NCBI GenBank assembly: GCA_900550925.1
Contig: URTU01000041.1
Span: 1-15,387 of the forward strand
Reading direction: 5' to 3'
Origin: an uncultured Alistipes sp.
GTDB taxonomy: Bacteria; Bacteroidota; Bacteroidia; Bacteroidales; Rikenellaceae
Length of the DNA: 15,387 nucleotides
A model generated the notes under the pieces. The model saw only the letters and a list, made by a program, of their open reading frames with translations. It was not told where the DNA came from and searched no databases. Each line of letters opens with the position of its first letter. Positions within the stretch are counted from its first letter, which is position 1. Positions 7,646 through 14,217 of the stretch are shown piece by piece. The position numbers and the translations under genes are program-made.

Positions 7646-8599
7646 TTAATTCCCGAAATTGGCGCGGACGTAATCCATCAGCGTGAAATGCTTGTTCATC
7701 TGCGGGGCGTCGAGCCGGCGCGACGAGGTGTCGATTGTCAGCGGCAGTTTCTGCTGCACGAACTTGTCGAGGAACGATTCGATCTCATAGATATTTTCGT
7801 TCATCGGGGTTATTGCGACGGCATGGTCGGCATTCTTGATCGAGTAGAACCAGCGCGGCATCGAACCCTCGGCAAGAGTTCGAGCGATCTCCTTCGAACC
7901 GCAGAAGGCAAGTGTCTGTTCGCGGAGCACGTCGTATGGGACATTCATGTCGGCATCGCCGTGGAAAAGCAGCATCGGTGCGGGGGCATTGTCCCACTTC
8001 AGGCCGTTCCCGTCCGTGGTGAGGATTGCACCGGCGAAGGATACCACGCCGGCATAGTCGAACCCTTCGGGAAGAATCTGCGTGAGCGGGCCGCGGTTTG
8101 CAATCTGGTACTCGCCCTGCAGCACGGATATTGCTCCGGCGCTCGATCCGCACGATACGATCTCCTGCGGGTCGATACCCCATTCGCCGGCCTTTGAGAG
8201 TACGAATGCGGTGGCGGTGAAGAGATCCTCGACGGCCATTGCAATGGCATTGGCGAATGTCGGGATGAAAGTCTGTTCGTTGAGCGTGCCCTGCGCCATT
8301 GCCCGGGCGATCCCCAATCGGTAGTCGATCGAGATGACGTCGTATCCGAACCGGTTCATCTTTTCGAAGTAGGGGATATATCGGGGATCGTTTCGCTGTC
8401 CCGATACGAAACCGCCTCCGAACATGAATATCATGCATGGGCGGGGGGTGCCGTTGTCGACGGCAGCGGCATAATGGTCGAGATAGAGCGAGTCGGTTCC
8501 CTTGACGGCATAGAGCGTTGTCGTTGGCTGGGCAGCCGAGGCGGCCGTATGGATCATGAAGCCGAAAATGACGGCAAAAGTTGCAAGAATCTGTTTCAT
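7646..8599 (-). CDS. Exported alpha/beta hydrolase (esterase/lipase-like)
   Basis: The 317-aa protein starts with a signal peptide (about residues 1-23, ending ASAAQ) and should act outside the cytoplasm. The remainder has the alpha/beta hydrolase plan: an oxyanion-loop segment MFGGGFVSG (59-67), similar to the HGGG loop of the hormone-sensitive lipase/BD-FAE group but with Phe in place of His; a nucleophile elbow GSSAG with S153; a probable acid at D217 in HGDADMNVP; and the catalytic His H259 in DHAV. The full triad appears intact. Substrate cannot be read from sequence; related secreted esterases in gut Bacteroidetes often remove acyl groups from glycans, but no glycan-degrading genes flank it here. 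It has its own promoter and lies downstream of hpf on the same strand beyond a terminator. Confidence 0.85.
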   Translation of the reverse strand: MKQILATFAVIFGFMIHTAASAAQPTTTLYAVKGTDSLYLDHYAAAVDNGTPRPCMIFMFGGGFVSGQRNDPRYIPYFEKMNRFGYDVISIDYRLGIARAMAQGTLNEQTFIPTFANAIAMAVEDLFTATAFVLSKAGEWGIDPQEIVSCGSSAGAISVLQGEYQIANRGPLTQILPEGFDYAGVVSFAGAILTTDGNGLKWDNAPAPMLLFHGDADMNVPYDVLREQTLAFCGSKEIARTLAEGSMPRWFYSIKNADHAVAITPMNENIYEIESFLDKFVQQKLPLTIDTSSRRLDAPQMNKHFTLMDYVRANFGN

Positions 8600-8633
8600 A
8601 TTAATTCAGTGTATTTTATGTTTGCACTGCCTG

Positions 8634-8663
8634 CAAAGATAGTGCAATAAATCGTAAAACAAA
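8634..8663 (-). promoter_or_regulatory. Bacteroidetes-type promoter of the hydrolase gene
   Basis: On the minus strand TTTG (8663-8660) is followed after 18 bases by TATCTTTG (8641-8634), an exact TAnnTTTG match. The expected transcription start leaves a leader of about 30 bases before the ATG at 8599. Confidence 0.75.
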
Positions 8664-8722
8664 GAGTTGATGGCGGAAGGCTTCGGACCGGTGGCAGCGA
8701 GGCGGACGTAGGGTCCGGGGCA

Positions 8723-8751
8723 AAAAAATACCCGGGAGGAGTCTCCCGGGC
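8723..8751 (-). terminator. Rho-independent terminator of hpf
   Basis: An 8-bp perfect GC-rich stem, CCCGGGAG paired with CTCCCGGG (8732-8739 and 8744-8751) around a four-base loop, is followed on the minus strand by TA then T7 (8729-8723). It lies 41 bases after the hpf stop and separates hpf from the hydrolase promoter. Confidence 0.88.
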
Positions 8752-8792
8752 ATCCGACGTGTGTATCTTGATCAGGTTTTTTTGACGTTTTT

Positions 8793-9089
8793 TTATTTGT
8801 TCCACTTGTCCTTGAGCTTCTCGAGCTGTTTTTTCAGGGCGTCGATTGACAGGTCGACAGCCTCTTCGAATGTGCGGCTACGGGTCTCGGCAACCAGTTC
8901 ATCTCCAGGCATTTGTAGGGAGATGACCACGACCTTGTTCCCGCGATCGTTGTCCTTGTCGAGCTTCATCGTGACGTTGGCCGATACGGCGCGCTCTGCA
9001 AAACGATCGAGTTTCGACATCTTCTTCTCTACAAATTCGATCAACTTTTTGTCGGCATCGAATTTTACGGATTGAATCTTTACGTTCAT
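8793..9089 (-). CDS. hpf: Ribosome hibernation-promoting factor, short form (HPF/RaiA/YfiA family)
   Basis: This family binds the 30S decoding region and silences ribosomes in stationary phase or stress. The 98-aa protein has the short-HPF length and pattern: beta strand MNVKIQSVKF, helix about 13-34 (KKLIEFVEKKMSKLDRF), central strands ANVTMKLDKD and NKVVVISLQMPGDELVAETRS, and a basic C-terminal helix FEEAVDLSIDALKKQLEKLKDKW. It lacks the C-terminal dimerisation domain of long HPF. An AGGAGG ribosome site precedes the ATG. It lies downstream of the XerC-type gene on the same strand, an arrangement I associate with Bacteroidetes, but across a 308-base leader that may carry its own promoter or control element. 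Confidence 0.93.
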   Translation of the reverse strand: MNVKIQSVKFDADKKLIEFVEKKMSKLDRFAERAVSANVTMKLDKDNDRGNKVVVISLQMPGDELVAETRSRTFEEAVDLSIDALKKQLEKLKDKWNK

Positions 9090-9095
9090 AATTAA

Positions 9096-9107
9096 TCCTC
9101 CTAATAT
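9096..9107 (-). promoter_or_regulatory. Strong Shine-Dalgarno site of hpf
   Basis: On the minus strand TAGGAGGATTAATT directly precedes the ATG, giving a full AGGAGG core with a 7-base spacer. Most other genes in this window lack such a site, as is common in Bacteroidetes, so this stands out. Confidence 0.75.
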
Positions 9108-9326
9108 ATTTGGTTCCCGCTCTTACGCGGGGTGATTTGCGGTTTTGCGGGGCACTTGCTGCGGTCGGCCCGCTATGGACTTATCCATCCTTACTCTGCC
9201 CTTACTTCGCCCTCCCCCTCACACATTCACACTCACTTCATCCACCTCTCTGCTCTTCTCAACCATATCGAATCGCTGGCCGGCAGCCTGCTCCTCTGCC
9301 CTCTCCCTCATTCTCTTCAGCTGCCT

Positions 9327-9384
9327 GAGTTGCCCCCCCTCCTTGAGACACTTAGCCCTCTTGTGAGTAACTTCACCCTCTTGT
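9327..9384 (-). repeat. Three imperfect 20-bp tandem repeats downstream of xerC
   Basis: On the minus strand, two adjacent 20-base units (9384-9365 and 9364-9345) share ACAAGAGGG followed by a T/C-variable AAGT and end in CTC. A third, degenerate 18-base unit (9344-9327) follows. A further GAGGGCGAAGT copy occurs near 9204-9214. The function is unknown. Confidence 0.7.
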
Positions 9385-9397
9385 CAGTGGCGGACGG

Positions 9398-10309
9398 TTA
9401 CTTTTTGTCGACCTGGTGCGGGTGCGCCTTGACGTAGACCGCCTTGAGCGAGGCTATGTCGTTGTGCGTGTAACACTGCGTACTTGCCAGCGACGAGTGC
9501 CCCAACAGCATCTGTATGTCCCGTATGTCGGCGCCGCCGTTGAGCAGGTGCGTCGCAAAAGTGTGCCTCAGAGTGTGTGGGCTGCACTTTCCGGCAATAC
9601 CGTTCTGCCGCAGGGTGTCGTTGACGATCCGGTAGACGGCCGTTCGGGAAATGCGTTTGCCTTGGTGTGTTAAAAATAGTGCTTTTTCGTCGTAATTGCA
9701 AATTCTTTGCCTCGAAACCTCATCGCGATAGTGTAAAATATTTTCGCGCAGGCTGTCGGTTATCGGGACAATACGTTCCTTGTTGCCCTTGCCGCGCACC
9801 TTGAGCGAGGTGTAGTCGGACGAGAAGTCGTCGGTATTTATGCCGATGAGTTCGGAAAGACGTATGCCGGTGGTATAGAAAAGCATTATTATCAAGGCGT
9901 TGCGTGTCTGTTCGAAGCGGTCGTCCAGCAGGTCGGGCGAGATGTTGTCGACCAGCCGTTCCATCTGCTTCTCGGAGACGAATGCCGGCAGCTGGTTCGG
10001 GGTGCGGAGGCGGGCGATGCCGATGAACGGGTCGGATGCGATCTGCCCGGAGCGTTTGAGCCAGCGGAAGAAGCCGTGTACCGACGAGAGCATACGGTTG
10101 ACTGTCGGGGCCGAGAGTCCGCGTTTTTTCGAGAGGAAGACGATCCATGCGGCGATCTGGTCATGGTGTATCGCGGCGGGGTCGAAGGGTTCGCGGCCGC
10201 CGAGCGTGACGAACGTGATGAACTCCCCGGTATCGCGGCGATAGTTTCGGGCGGTGAGCGGGGAGTAACGTTTTTCGGCTTCGATATATCGTATGAATTC
10301 GTCGAGCAT
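9398..10309 (-). CDS. xerC: Tyrosine recombinase, XerC-type
   Basis: Xer recombinases resolve chromosome dimers at dif with FtsK. The 303-aa protein has the usual XerC/D length and two-domain form: a SAM-like N-terminal domain (about 1-85) and a catalytic domain. The catalytic set is complete: R150 in TTGIRLSEL, K174 in VRGKGNKERIVP, H245 and R248 in HTLRH, H271 in LLGHSS, and nucleophile Y280 in TQCYTHND. I chose the ATG at 10309, which gives the typical MLDEFIRYIEAEKRYS start; the longer frame to 10369 would translate the promoter. It lies upstream of hpf on the same strand and is divergent from the outer-membrane barrel gene. Nothing nearby suggests an integrase of a mobile element, so a housekeeping Xer role is favoured. 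Confidence 0.92.
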   Translation of the reverse strand: MLDEFIRYIEAEKRYSPLTARNYRRDTGEFITFVTLGGREPFDPAAIHHDQIAAWIVFLSKKRGLSAPTVNRMLSSVHGFFRWLKRSGQIASDPFIGIARLRTPNQLPAFVSEKQMERLVDNISPDLLDDRFEQTRNALIIMLFYTTGIRLSELIGINTDDFSSDYTSLKVRGKGNKERIVPITDSLRENILHYRDEVSRQRICNYDEKALFLTHQGKRISRTAVYRIVNDTLRQNGIAGKCSPHTLRHTFATHLLNGGADIRDIQMLLGHSSLASTQCYTHNDIASLKAVYVKAHPHQVDKK

Positions 10310-10324
10310 CGTGCGGTCTTTTTG

Positions 10325-10358
10325 CAAATGTACGAAAAATATTTCCGGTTTTTTCAAA
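10325..10358 (-). promoter_or_regulatory. Promoter of xerC
   Basis: TACATTTG (10332-10325 on the minus strand) matches TAnnTTTG exactly. A TTTG 22 bases upstream (10358-10355) is a slightly far -33 element. The expected leader is about 12 bases. Confidence 0.7.
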
Positions 10359-10420
10359 AAAACGCACAAAGAGTTTCTGCGCGTAATGCGTTATGCAACA
10401 GGCGATTGATACGTGGCCAT

Positions 10421-10445
10421 CTGTTAAGACGTTCATTCTTAGCAG
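10421..10445. promoter_or_regulatory. Imperfect palindrome between xerC and the barrel gene (possible operator)
   Basis: CTGTTAAGA (10421-10429) and TCTTAGCAG (10437-10445) are complementary at eight of nine positions around a seven-base spacer. The palindrome ends 26 bases before the -33 element of the barrel-gene promoter. It is not followed by a T run, so it is more likely an operator than a terminator. No regulator gene is adjacent. Confidence 0.4.
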
Positions 10446-10471
10446 ATATTTGTTACCCCCCCCTCTTGGTC

Positions 10472-10502
10472 TTGCATAGATGTATTAAATGTATTATATT
10501 TG
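10472..10502 (+). promoter_or_regulatory. Bacteroidetes-type promoter of the outer-membrane barrel gene
   Basis: TTG (10472-10474) is followed after exactly 20 bases by TATATTTG (10495-10502), a perfect -7 match. A C8 run (10456-10463) lies just upstream of the -33 element. The leader to the ATG at 10572 is about 65 bases. Confidence 0.8.
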
Positions 10503-10571
10503 CCCCGCAAACACAAAACCAAAACACCTGCAACGGAAAAACTTTCTATCATTTTTATCATCACTTTCCAT

Positions 10572-13040
10572 ATGAAAAATAGATTTTTAACGATGGTCGT
10601 TGCCATTCTGCTGTCTGCCACGGCGGCTGTCGCCCAGACGTCGGTCAATTGTACTGTTAAGGGAGCGGTGGTCGATTCGGTTTCGAACGAGGCGATCGGT
10701 TATGCTACGGTTGTACTTATGGAGTCGGATACGGTCGTGGTGACGGCCGTGGCGGCTGATGCCGGCGGACGTTTCATGATGACGGCCACCAAAACAGGCA
10801 ATTATACGCTCCATGTGACGGCTGTCGGTTACAGCTCGCTGCAACGTCCCGTTACGATAGCGGATTCGCGCACTCTGGATCTGGGTACGCTGCGGATGAA
10901 TCAGGGTGTCGATATCGGCAATGTGGTCGTGGCGGCGCAACGCCCTCTGGTTGTGGCCGACGACGAGAAGATCGCTTACGATGTCGAGAACGACCCGGCC
11001 AGTTCGTCGAGCCAGCTGGTCGACATAATCCGCAAGGTGCCGCAGCTGAGCGTAGACGGCGAGGGCAATGTCCTGCTCAACGGCCAGAGCGACTACAAGG
11101 TGATGGTGAACGGACGTCCGTCGTCGTCGATGTCGCGCAACTTCAAGAATGTCATTGAGAGCATGCCCGCGGCGGCCATCAAGAAGATCGAGGTGATCAC
11201 CAACCCCTCGACCAAGTACGATTCGGAGGGTGCCGGCGGCATCATCAACATCATCACGAACCGCGACCGTCTTCAGGGCGGATACAACGGCTCGGTCAAC
11301 TCCTCATATCAGAATATCGGCGACTATCTGATGGGCAGTCTGTATGTTGCGGCTCAGGTTGGGCGGTTCAGCTTCTCCACGTCGGTCTACTCGGGCGGCA
11401 ACCTGTCGTGGGGAGATTCGGGCACGAGTTCGGGCACGCAGGAAAACTTCACCGACGACCGGCTGCGCAACATCGTTACCTCGGGCGTCAATACATACAA
11501 GTCGAGGTTTACGGGCGTGAATTTTGAATCGAGTTTCGAGTTCGATACGCTGAACCTGCTGACCGTGGAGTTCGGTTACATGCCTCACAACTTCAAGAAC
11601 AGGACGGAAGGCGATGCCTTGGCTACCGATGCGGCAGGGGATGCCTCGATGAGTTACAAACAGTGGATGTCCACCGTTTATAAGTCTGACTCGTACAATG
11701 CGAGTGTCAACTACCAGCACACCTTCAACAAACCCGAGCATACGCTGACCATATCGTATGACGTGAGTACTGACAATGAGGTGGATGATTACAACTATCG
11801 GATCTACGATACGTACAACTACGACCCGACGGACCGAATCAATTACGGGAATGACAAGGGTTTCGAGAATACGGCCCAGATTGACTACCTCAATCCGATC
11901 AACGAACACCATACCGTCGGCGGCGGCCTGAAGTACATCTATCGCGACTACCGCAACAACTCGTCGGTATCGCTGTTCGACGAGGCGGCCAACGACTATG
12001 TCGACCAGCCCGACTACCCGCGCAACGACATGGATTACACGCAGCATGTGCTGGGCCTCTATGTCGACTATGCCATCAAGTTCGGAAAGTTCTCGGGGCG
12101 TGCCGGTACCCGTATGGAGCAGACGATCAGCGACGTGAAGGTCAAGACCGAAAAGGAGAACATCACTTATGACCCGCGCTTCTTCAATCTGGTTCCCTAC
12201 GTGAGCCTGAACTACCGTCCCGATGACAGCAACACCCTGTCGCTCTCCTATACCCAGCGTTTGAGCCGTCCGAGCCTTTGGCAGATGAATCCCTACCGGG
12301 ATGAAAAGCCGTTGTCGGTAAGCTACGGCAACCCCGACCTGGATGTGACCGTGTCGAACAACGTGGCACTGGCCTGGCGCAAGTTTACCAGTGCCCTGAC
12401 GCTTTCACTGCAGGTGATGGGCTCCTTCGCAAACAATGCCGTATCGCAGTATTCGTTCTATGATGATGACGTGGTCAACTATACATACGGCAATATCGTC
12501 TCGACGAGGGGTTGCAACTTCAACGGCTCGATCGGCTACCGCGTGGGCACCAAGTTCAACTTCATGCTGAGCCTCCAGGCCGGGTATACTCATTATGCGT
12601 CGGAGCAGCTCGACAAGACCAACGATATATTTACGTTCGGCGGCAACCTGAATGTGAATGTGTCGCTGTGGAAGTCGGCTACGCTCTACGCCTACGGTTA
12701 CATGTACCGCGGCGGCCGTGGTATCGATACCGACAAGAGCAGCTTCTTCTATTATACGAGCTTCGGCCTGCGGCAGCAGTTCTTCAAGGACAAACTGTCG
12801 TTGTCGGTCAATGTCGGCAATCCGTTCAGCAAGTACCTCAAAAGCACAATGTCAACGTTGACTTCGAGCTACCGTTCAGAGTCGACCTACCGCAGTCTGA
12901 CGCGCAGAATCGGCTTCTCGGTTGGATACCGCTTCGGCAAGTACAATGTCCGTGTCAAGTCGACCAACCGCTCGATCTCGAATGACGACATGAGCAGCGG
13001 AGGCGGCAACGGAGGCGGCGGCTCCCAGCAGCAGAAATAA
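10572..13040 (+). CDS. Outer-membrane beta-barrel protein with CarboxypepD_reg and plug-like domains (TonB-receptor-like)
   Basis: The 822-aa protein has a signal peptide (1-21, ending AVAQ). A carboxypeptidase-regulatory-like beta-sandwich covers about residues 26-110 (VKGAVVDSVSNEAIGYATV). A plug-like domain spans about 115-232 and includes the typical IKKIEVITNPSTKYDSEG / AGGIINIITNRD segment. The rest (about 235-790) is alternating polar/aromatic strands of a barrel of the OMP_b-brl_3 type. It ends in a Ser/Gly/Gln-rich tail (GGGNGGGGSQQQ) rather than the terminal aromatic residue of many porins. No SusD-like partner follows, so a SusC role is unlikely. The cargo is unknown. I chose ATG 10572; an in-frame TTG at 10500 lies inside the promoter. 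It is monocistronic with its own terminator. Confidence 0.88.
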   Translation: MKNRFLTMVVAILLSATAAVAQTSVNCTVKGAVVDSVSNEAIGYATVVLMESDTVVVTAVAADAGGRFMMTATKTGNYTLHVTAVGYSSLQRPVTIADSRTLDLGTLRMNQGVDIGNVVVAAQRPLVVADDEKIAYDVENDPASSSSQLVDIIRKVPQLSVDGEGNVLLNGQSDYKVMVNGRPSSSMSRNFKNVIESMPAAAIKKIEVITNPSTKYDSEGAGGIINIITNRDRLQGGYNGSVNSSYQNIGDYLMGSLYVAAQVGRFSFSTSVYSGGNLSWGDSGTSSGTQENFTDDRLRNIVTSGVNTYKSRFTGVNFESSFEFDTLNLLTVEFGYMPHNFKNRTEGDALATDAAGDASMSYKQWMSTVYKSDSYNASVNYQHTFNKPEHTLTISYDVSTDNEVDDYNYRIYDTYNYDPTDRINYGNDKGFENTAQIDYLNPINEHHTVGGGLKYIYRDYRNNSSVSLFDEAANDYVDQPDYPRNDMDYTQHVLGLYVDYAIKFGKFSGRAGTRMEQTISDVKVKTEKENITYDPRFFNLVPYVSLNYRPDDSNTLSLSYTQRLSRPSLWQMNPYRDEKPLSVSYGNPDLDVTVSNNVALAWRKFTSALTLSLQVMGSFANNAVSQYSFYDDDVVNYTYGNIVSTRGCNFNGSIGYRVGTKFNFMLSLQAGYTHYASEQLDKTNDIFTFGGNLNVNVSLWKSATLYAYGYMYRGGRGIDTDKSSFFYYTSFGLRQQFFKDKLSLSVNVGNPFSKYLKSTMSTLTSSYRSESTYRSLTRRIGFSVGYRFGKYNVRVKSTNRSISNDDMSSGGGNGGGGSQQQK

Positions 13041-13112
13041 CCGGTTCCGGCCCTCTGCGGTTCTGGCATAAGAGCTTTCGGCGAGGGCGGGCTGCATATT
13101 CCGGATATTCCG

Positions 13113-13154
13113 GGCGGCATGCGTAATCAGAACATACGCATGCCGCCTGTTTTT
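13113..13154 (+). terminator. Rho-independent terminator of the barrel gene
   Basis: A perfect 13-bp stem (GGCGGCATGCGTA at 13113-13125 with its complement at 13135-13147) and a nine-base loop are followed by TG and T5. It lies 72 bases after the stop. Confidence 0.85.
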
Positions 13155-13213
13155 GTGAGGCAGCGGGATTGTTGGCCGGTATTGGCGGGTTGGCTGTGGG
13201 CGAATCTGCCCGT

Positions 13214-13648
13214 TCACTTGTCAATCTTCACACGCCGGCCCGAGGCATCGAAGAGCAGTTCGCTGCCGTCGGCCAGTTCGATCCCGTAGGCCCGTCCGTG
13301 CCGTTCGATCTCGACGATCATCAGCCCCGGGTATCTGGAATCGGTTTGCCGCAGAATCTTTTCGGGGGTGAAACGGCGTATGAATGTGCTGTCCGAACTC
13401 TTGATCTTTATCCAGTCGCCTCGGTCGTCGAATTCGATACGGCTGCCGTCCGAAAAAGTGACTTCGTATTCCCGTTTCCAGTCGCGCTCCTGTTCGACCT
13501 CGATCACCTTGTTGCGGTCGAGATTGTCGGCAATGAATTGTCGCGCATTCTCGGGAAGGTCGTTGTATGGTATCCGGCGCTCTTCGGCCGCTGCTCCGTA
13601 CGGAGTCAGACAGCACAGAACTGCAATGCAGATCAGAATGTTTCTCAT
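13214..13648 (-). CDS. Exported PepSY-like protein
   Basis: The 144-aa protein has a signal peptide (about 1-21, with a Cys-containing hydrophobic core and ending GAAA) and then two similar halves. The first, LPENARQFIADN ... YEVTFSDGSRIEFDDRGDWIKI (31-82), and the second, FTPEKILRQ ... YGIELADGSELLFDASGRRVKI (94-142), each have a helix followed by strands with the DGS-x-x-x-FD pattern. This is the PepSY-like layout common in small periplasmic Bacteroidetes proteins. The molecular role of the family is poorly known; they are suggested to be envelope binding or inhibitory modules. I chose the ATG at 13648 because it creates a clean signal peptide; the frame stays open upstream to 13804, but that part has no signal-like or domain character. 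It converges on the barrel gene. Confidence 0.82.
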   Translation of the reverse strand: MRNILICIAVLCCLTPYGAAAEERRIPYNDLPENARQFIADNLDRNKVIEVEQERDWKREYEVTFSDGSRIEFDDRGDWIKIKSSDSTFIRRFTPEKILRQTDSRYPGLMIVEIERHGRAYGIELADGSELLFDASGRRVKIDK

Positions 13649-13809
13649 GATGTACGATTTATAGGTGGTGTCCGAAAAAAGTGCAAATAGCGTGCAAAAG
13701 GTCTGTGGCGCATAGATCCGGCCGCCGGAAACGGTTTGGCATGTTATTTGCGAATGAATAGGACGTTGCGGTACTTCGCCGTATCGCAATAAAGGTTTCT
13801 TCATTTATT
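13649..13809. other. Intergenic sequence upstream of the PepSY-like gene
   Basis: This stretch must hold the PepSY-like gene's promoter, but I find no exact TAnnTTTG on the minus strand; ATTTGCAC-type sequences near 13680-13695 are partial matches. A 9-bp hairpin (TTGCGGTAC / GTATCGCAA, about 13764-13787, one G-U pair) is the main structure. Confidence 0.4.
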
Positions 13810-13893
13810 TAAGTTTGGGTTAGTAGTTTTAAGGGTGAAAATCCCTTGGAGACGGGAAGCAGTCGTGAGATTCCTTCCCGTCTTTGTTTTTTT
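13810..13893 (+). ncRNA. Candidate small RNA ending in an intrinsic terminator
   Basis: TAAGTTTG (13810-13817) is an exact -7 element. Starting about 13821, the predicted RNA of about 70 nt has a small AAGGG/CCCTT hairpin (13831-13847 region) and then a long terminator stem. No open reading frame of note lies between. The nearest plus-strand gene upstream already has its own terminator about 700 bases earlier, so this terminator appears to belong to a separate transcript. A good -33 element is lacking, and I do not recognise an RNA family. Confidence 0.45.
13850..13893 (+). terminator. Strong orphan rho-independent terminator
   Basis: A 10-bp stem (AGACGGGAAG at 13850-13859, CTTCCCGTCT at 13874-13883) continues past a C-C mismatch into four more pairs capped by a GTGA (GNRA-type) loop. 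It is followed by TTG and T7 (13887-13893). Confidence 0.88.
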
Positions 13894-13942
13894 GCGTATC
13901 GTGCCGTGCGGTTGTTAAATAATTTTTATCGGCCGTAATGGG

Positions 13943-13973
13943 TTGCCTTAAAAATAAAAAATATATATATTTG
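13943..13973 (+). promoter_or_regulatory. Bacteroidetes-type promoter of the nucleotidyltransferase gene
   Basis: TTG (13943-13945) and, after exactly 20 bases, TATATTTG (13966-13973) match the consensus, with an A/T-rich spacer. The start codon is about 240 bases further on, implying a long leader. Confidence 0.78.
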
Positions 13974-13977
13974 TATA

Positions 13978-14217
13978 ATATTATAATATGTTGTAGATGC
14001 AATCGGGGCCGGTTGCCCGACTTGTGGCAATGATCTTTTGGATCGGACGGAGTTGGTGAGTTCGGGAGCGGGGACTGTTGTGCCGGTATGTTGAGTCCGG
14101 GACACAGCGCGGCAGAGTGAGGATCGGAAATGTCCGGAGACGAGGAGAGGAAAGAGAGGAGAGAGGGGGGGGGAGAGAAGGGAACAGGCTTCGTAAAATG
14201 ATATTTTATATAATATA
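13978..14217 (+). promoter_or_regulatory. Long 5' leader with polypurine tract and G9 run
   Basis: The roughly 240-base stretch between the promoter and the ATG has no supported gene. It contains possible short stems (TTGCC/GGCAA near 14009-14026; GGACT/AGTCC near 14070-14098), then an almost pure purine tract (about 14135-14183) including G9 (14165-14173). It ends with an A/T hairpin TAAAAT-GAT-ATTTTA immediately before the start codon. I do not recognise a riboswitch. Confidence 0.5.

Larger units (their letters stand above)
9090..9397 (-). promoter_or_regulatory. Purine-rich leader between xerC and hpf
   Basis: Read on the minus strand, this 308-base gap is strongly purine-rich (GAGGG, GAAGT and AGAG words) over most of its length, unlike the surrounding genes. 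It contains tandem repeats next to the xerC stop, a small hairpin ATGGA-TAAG-TCCAT near 9177-9190, and a CCCGC/GCGGG hairpin (about 9116-9131) just before the AGGAGG site. I found no consensus promoter within it. Open frames on the plus strand here are low-complexity and unconvincing. It may be the untranslated leader of hpf. Confidence 0.55.

Noticed and set aside
9110..9437. Several plus-strand open frames opposite the hpf leader
   Set aside because: They are Ser/Pro/Leu low-complexity products of a pyrimidine-rich stretch, overlap one another, and lack initiation signals.
9398..10309. Tyrosine recombinase as evidence of an integrated element
   Set aside because: No direct repeats, tRNA end, excisionase or cargo genes are seen; its neighbour hpf and length fit a housekeeping XerC.
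10310..10369. Twenty-codon extension of the XerC-type protein
   Set aside because: It overlaps the TACATTTG promoter, and the family N-terminus begins at the internal Met.
10500..10571. TTG start adding 24 residues to the barrel protein
   Set aside because: The TTG is part of the -7 promoter element and the extension would bury the signal peptide.
13649..13804. Fifty-two-codon upstream extension of the PepSY-like protein
   Set aside because: It would displace a good signal peptide and has no domain-like or secretory character.
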